A stretch of DNA of 33,852 nt, taken from NCBI GenBank assembly GCA_902633985.1, contig CACPHV010000013.1, positions 1-33,852 of the forward strand, in the 5' to 3' direction. The notes under the pieces were generated by a model. The model searched no databases. It was not told the origin of the DNA and saw only the letters and a program-made list of their open reading frames with translations. The position numbers and the translations under genes were made by a program. Numbering within the stretch: position 1 is the first letter of the stretch; every line of letters begins with the position of its first letter. The DNA is from an uncultured Pelagibacteraceae bacterium (lineage in GTDB: Bacteria; Pseudomonadota; Alphaproteobacteria; Pelagibacterales; Pelagibacteraceae). Of this stretch, positions 32,922-33,852 are shown one piece after another.

Positions 32922-33852
32922 TTAATAATTTATTTTTAATTTTTTATTTTTAGTAATTGCATTTAATAATGCAATCATTAGTGGGATTTTTTTCCTATTA
33001 ATTTTTCTTAAAATGTAGGGTGCAATTTCATTGGCTAAATCTGCTCCTTCAATGGTATCATTCCTCATAAATTTCTTTTTAGCATTTTTAAAAGAAAATC
33101 CTTTACCTAAGTATTCTCCCATTTTGCTATTTCTGCCACCTACAGCACTCACATAAAGATCTCCAATACCAGCTAAACCATAAACTGTTTCTTCTCTTCC
33201 TCTAAAAAATTTAATTAAATATGTCATTTCATCTATTGATTTTCTAAATAAAGCAGAGGAAGTGTTATTTCCTTGACCAGATCCAATTATCATTGAATAA
33301 ATATTCTTAATAGCAGAGGAAAACTCAACACCTTTTACATCTGATGAATATTCTGTTTTGTAATAATTAGTTGAAATCATTTTTCCAATTTTTTTAGCAA
33401 TACTTATATTTTTATTTGCTATTACAGTATAACTTTTTACCTTTCTCGCTAATTCTTTTGCTAAACAAGGTCCTTTTAATATTGAAATGTTTAAATTTTT
33501 TTTATTTAAATTTAATTGCTCAGACATACTAATTAATTTTTTACTTTTCTTATGAAATTTCAAACCTTTTGTTAAAACAAGTATTAAAGTTTTTTGTTTA
33601 AGATCTTTAAGATAATTTTTTATCATGTCTATACCTACTGAGCTTACAGCAACGACTATTAAGTCCCATTTTTCATTTAGAAGTTCAGGATTAAATTTCT
33701 TAAGATTAAGTTTATTTGATAAGTTAATTTTCAGAGCTGGATGAAATTTTTTTTTATTTTTTAATTTTTTTAGTAAATTTAGGTTATATGGTTCAGTCAA
33801 AGTTACTTTTTGATTATTATCAATTAAAGGAACAGAAAAAGCTGCACCCATT
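32922..33852 (-). CDS. gpsA: NAD(P)H glycerol-3-phosphate dehydrogenase, N-terminus cut by window edge
   Basis: About 310 residues are visible; the frame is open at the right edge, and the NAD motif GxGxxG that should precede the visible residues is missing, so the gene is 5' truncated by the window. Visible motifs include VVAVSSVG, LVLTKGL, LKGPCLAKELARK, SSAIKNIYSMIIGSGQG (with the catalytic Lys) and VYGLAGIGDLYVSAVGGRNSKMGEYLGKG, diagnostic of GpsA. It makes glycerol-3-phosphate for phospholipids. It converges on tmm with a gap of only 4 nt and no obvious terminator. Confidence 0.88.
   Translation of the reverse strand, partial: MGAAFSVPLIDNNQKVTLTEPYNLNLLKKLKNKKKFHPALKINLSNKLNLKKFNPELLNEKWDLIVVAVSSVGIDMIKNYLKDLKQKTLILVLTKGLKFHKKSKKLISMSEQLNLNKKNLNISILKGPCLAKELARKVKSYTVIANKNISIAKKIGKMISTNYYKTEYSSDVKGVEFSSAIKNIYSMIIGSGQGNNTSSALFRKSIDEMTYLIKFFRGREETVYGLAGIGDLYVSAVGGRNSKMGEYLGKGFSFKNAKKKFMRNDTIEGADLANEIAPYILRKINRKKIPLMIALLNAITKNKKLKINY

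Overview
The window looks like a Candidatus Pelagibacter (SAR11-type alphaproteobacterial) chromosome segment. The reasons are the very AT-rich sequence, tight gene packing with many TAATG and ATGA start/stop overlaps, short intergenic gaps (none reaches 300 bases; the longest is about 270 bases, at 9099-9371), small genes, and a concentration of enzymes for methylated osmolytes and one-carbon (C1) metabolism. I saw no rRNA, tRNA, CRISPR array, insertion sequence or phage structural gene.

Positions 1-9098 (minus strand) read as one long operon, transcribed right to left. In transcription order it holds a Rieske oxygenase, a betaine-homocysteine methyltransferase (BHMT), an unrecognised methyltransferase-like protein, a dimethylglycine/sarcosine dehydrogenase fused to a GcvT domain, a small SAM methyltransferase, a DddP-type M24 metalloprotein (probable DMSP lyase), an adenylylsulfate-kinase-like protein, an HxGH nucleotidyltransferase, and a 2-oxoglutarate/Fe(II) oxygenase cut by the window edge. 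The first part is a glycine betaine to dimethylglycine to sarcosine route. The second part has no obvious named pathway and is the best candidate here for something undescribed.

Positions 9372-13456 (plus strand, divergent) hold a quaternary-amine ABC transporter (binding protein, strong hairpin, permease, but no ATPase), a short MetF-like protein and a DmdA/LigM-like GcvT-family demethylase. This is a coherent uptake, demethylation and methyl-THF oxidation cassette for an unidentified methylated substrate. A 36-residue membrane peptide and a Yip1-like membrane protein follow. Positions 14154-17557 (minus) hold a little-known four-gene cluster: an M19 dipeptidase homologue missing its first metal ligands, a 553-residue protein of no recognised family, a DUF3726-like protein and a tiny CxxC/CxxC protein.

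Positions 17651-22641 are more ordinary: purE, purK, a GNAT acetyltransferase, a cold-shock protein with inverted repeats on both sides, an Asp/Glu racemase, two small hypotheticals and an EamA exporter. Positions 22652-27758 are a complete heterotetrameric sarcosine oxidase operon in the order soxB-D-A-G (minus). It is divergent from fhs (formate-THF ligase), so the CH2-THF released from dimethylglycine and sarcosine can be drained to formate with ATP gain, or used for biosynthesis. Positions 29563-33852 hold a class I glutamine amidotransferase, an iron-type alcohol dehydrogenase, a trimethylamine monooxygenase (tmm) and a gpsA truncated by the window edge.

Together, most of the window serves capture and stepwise demethylation of methylated nitrogen and sulfur compounds (glycine betaine, trimethylamine, probably DMSP), with methyl carbon handed to tetrahydrofolate or homocysteine.
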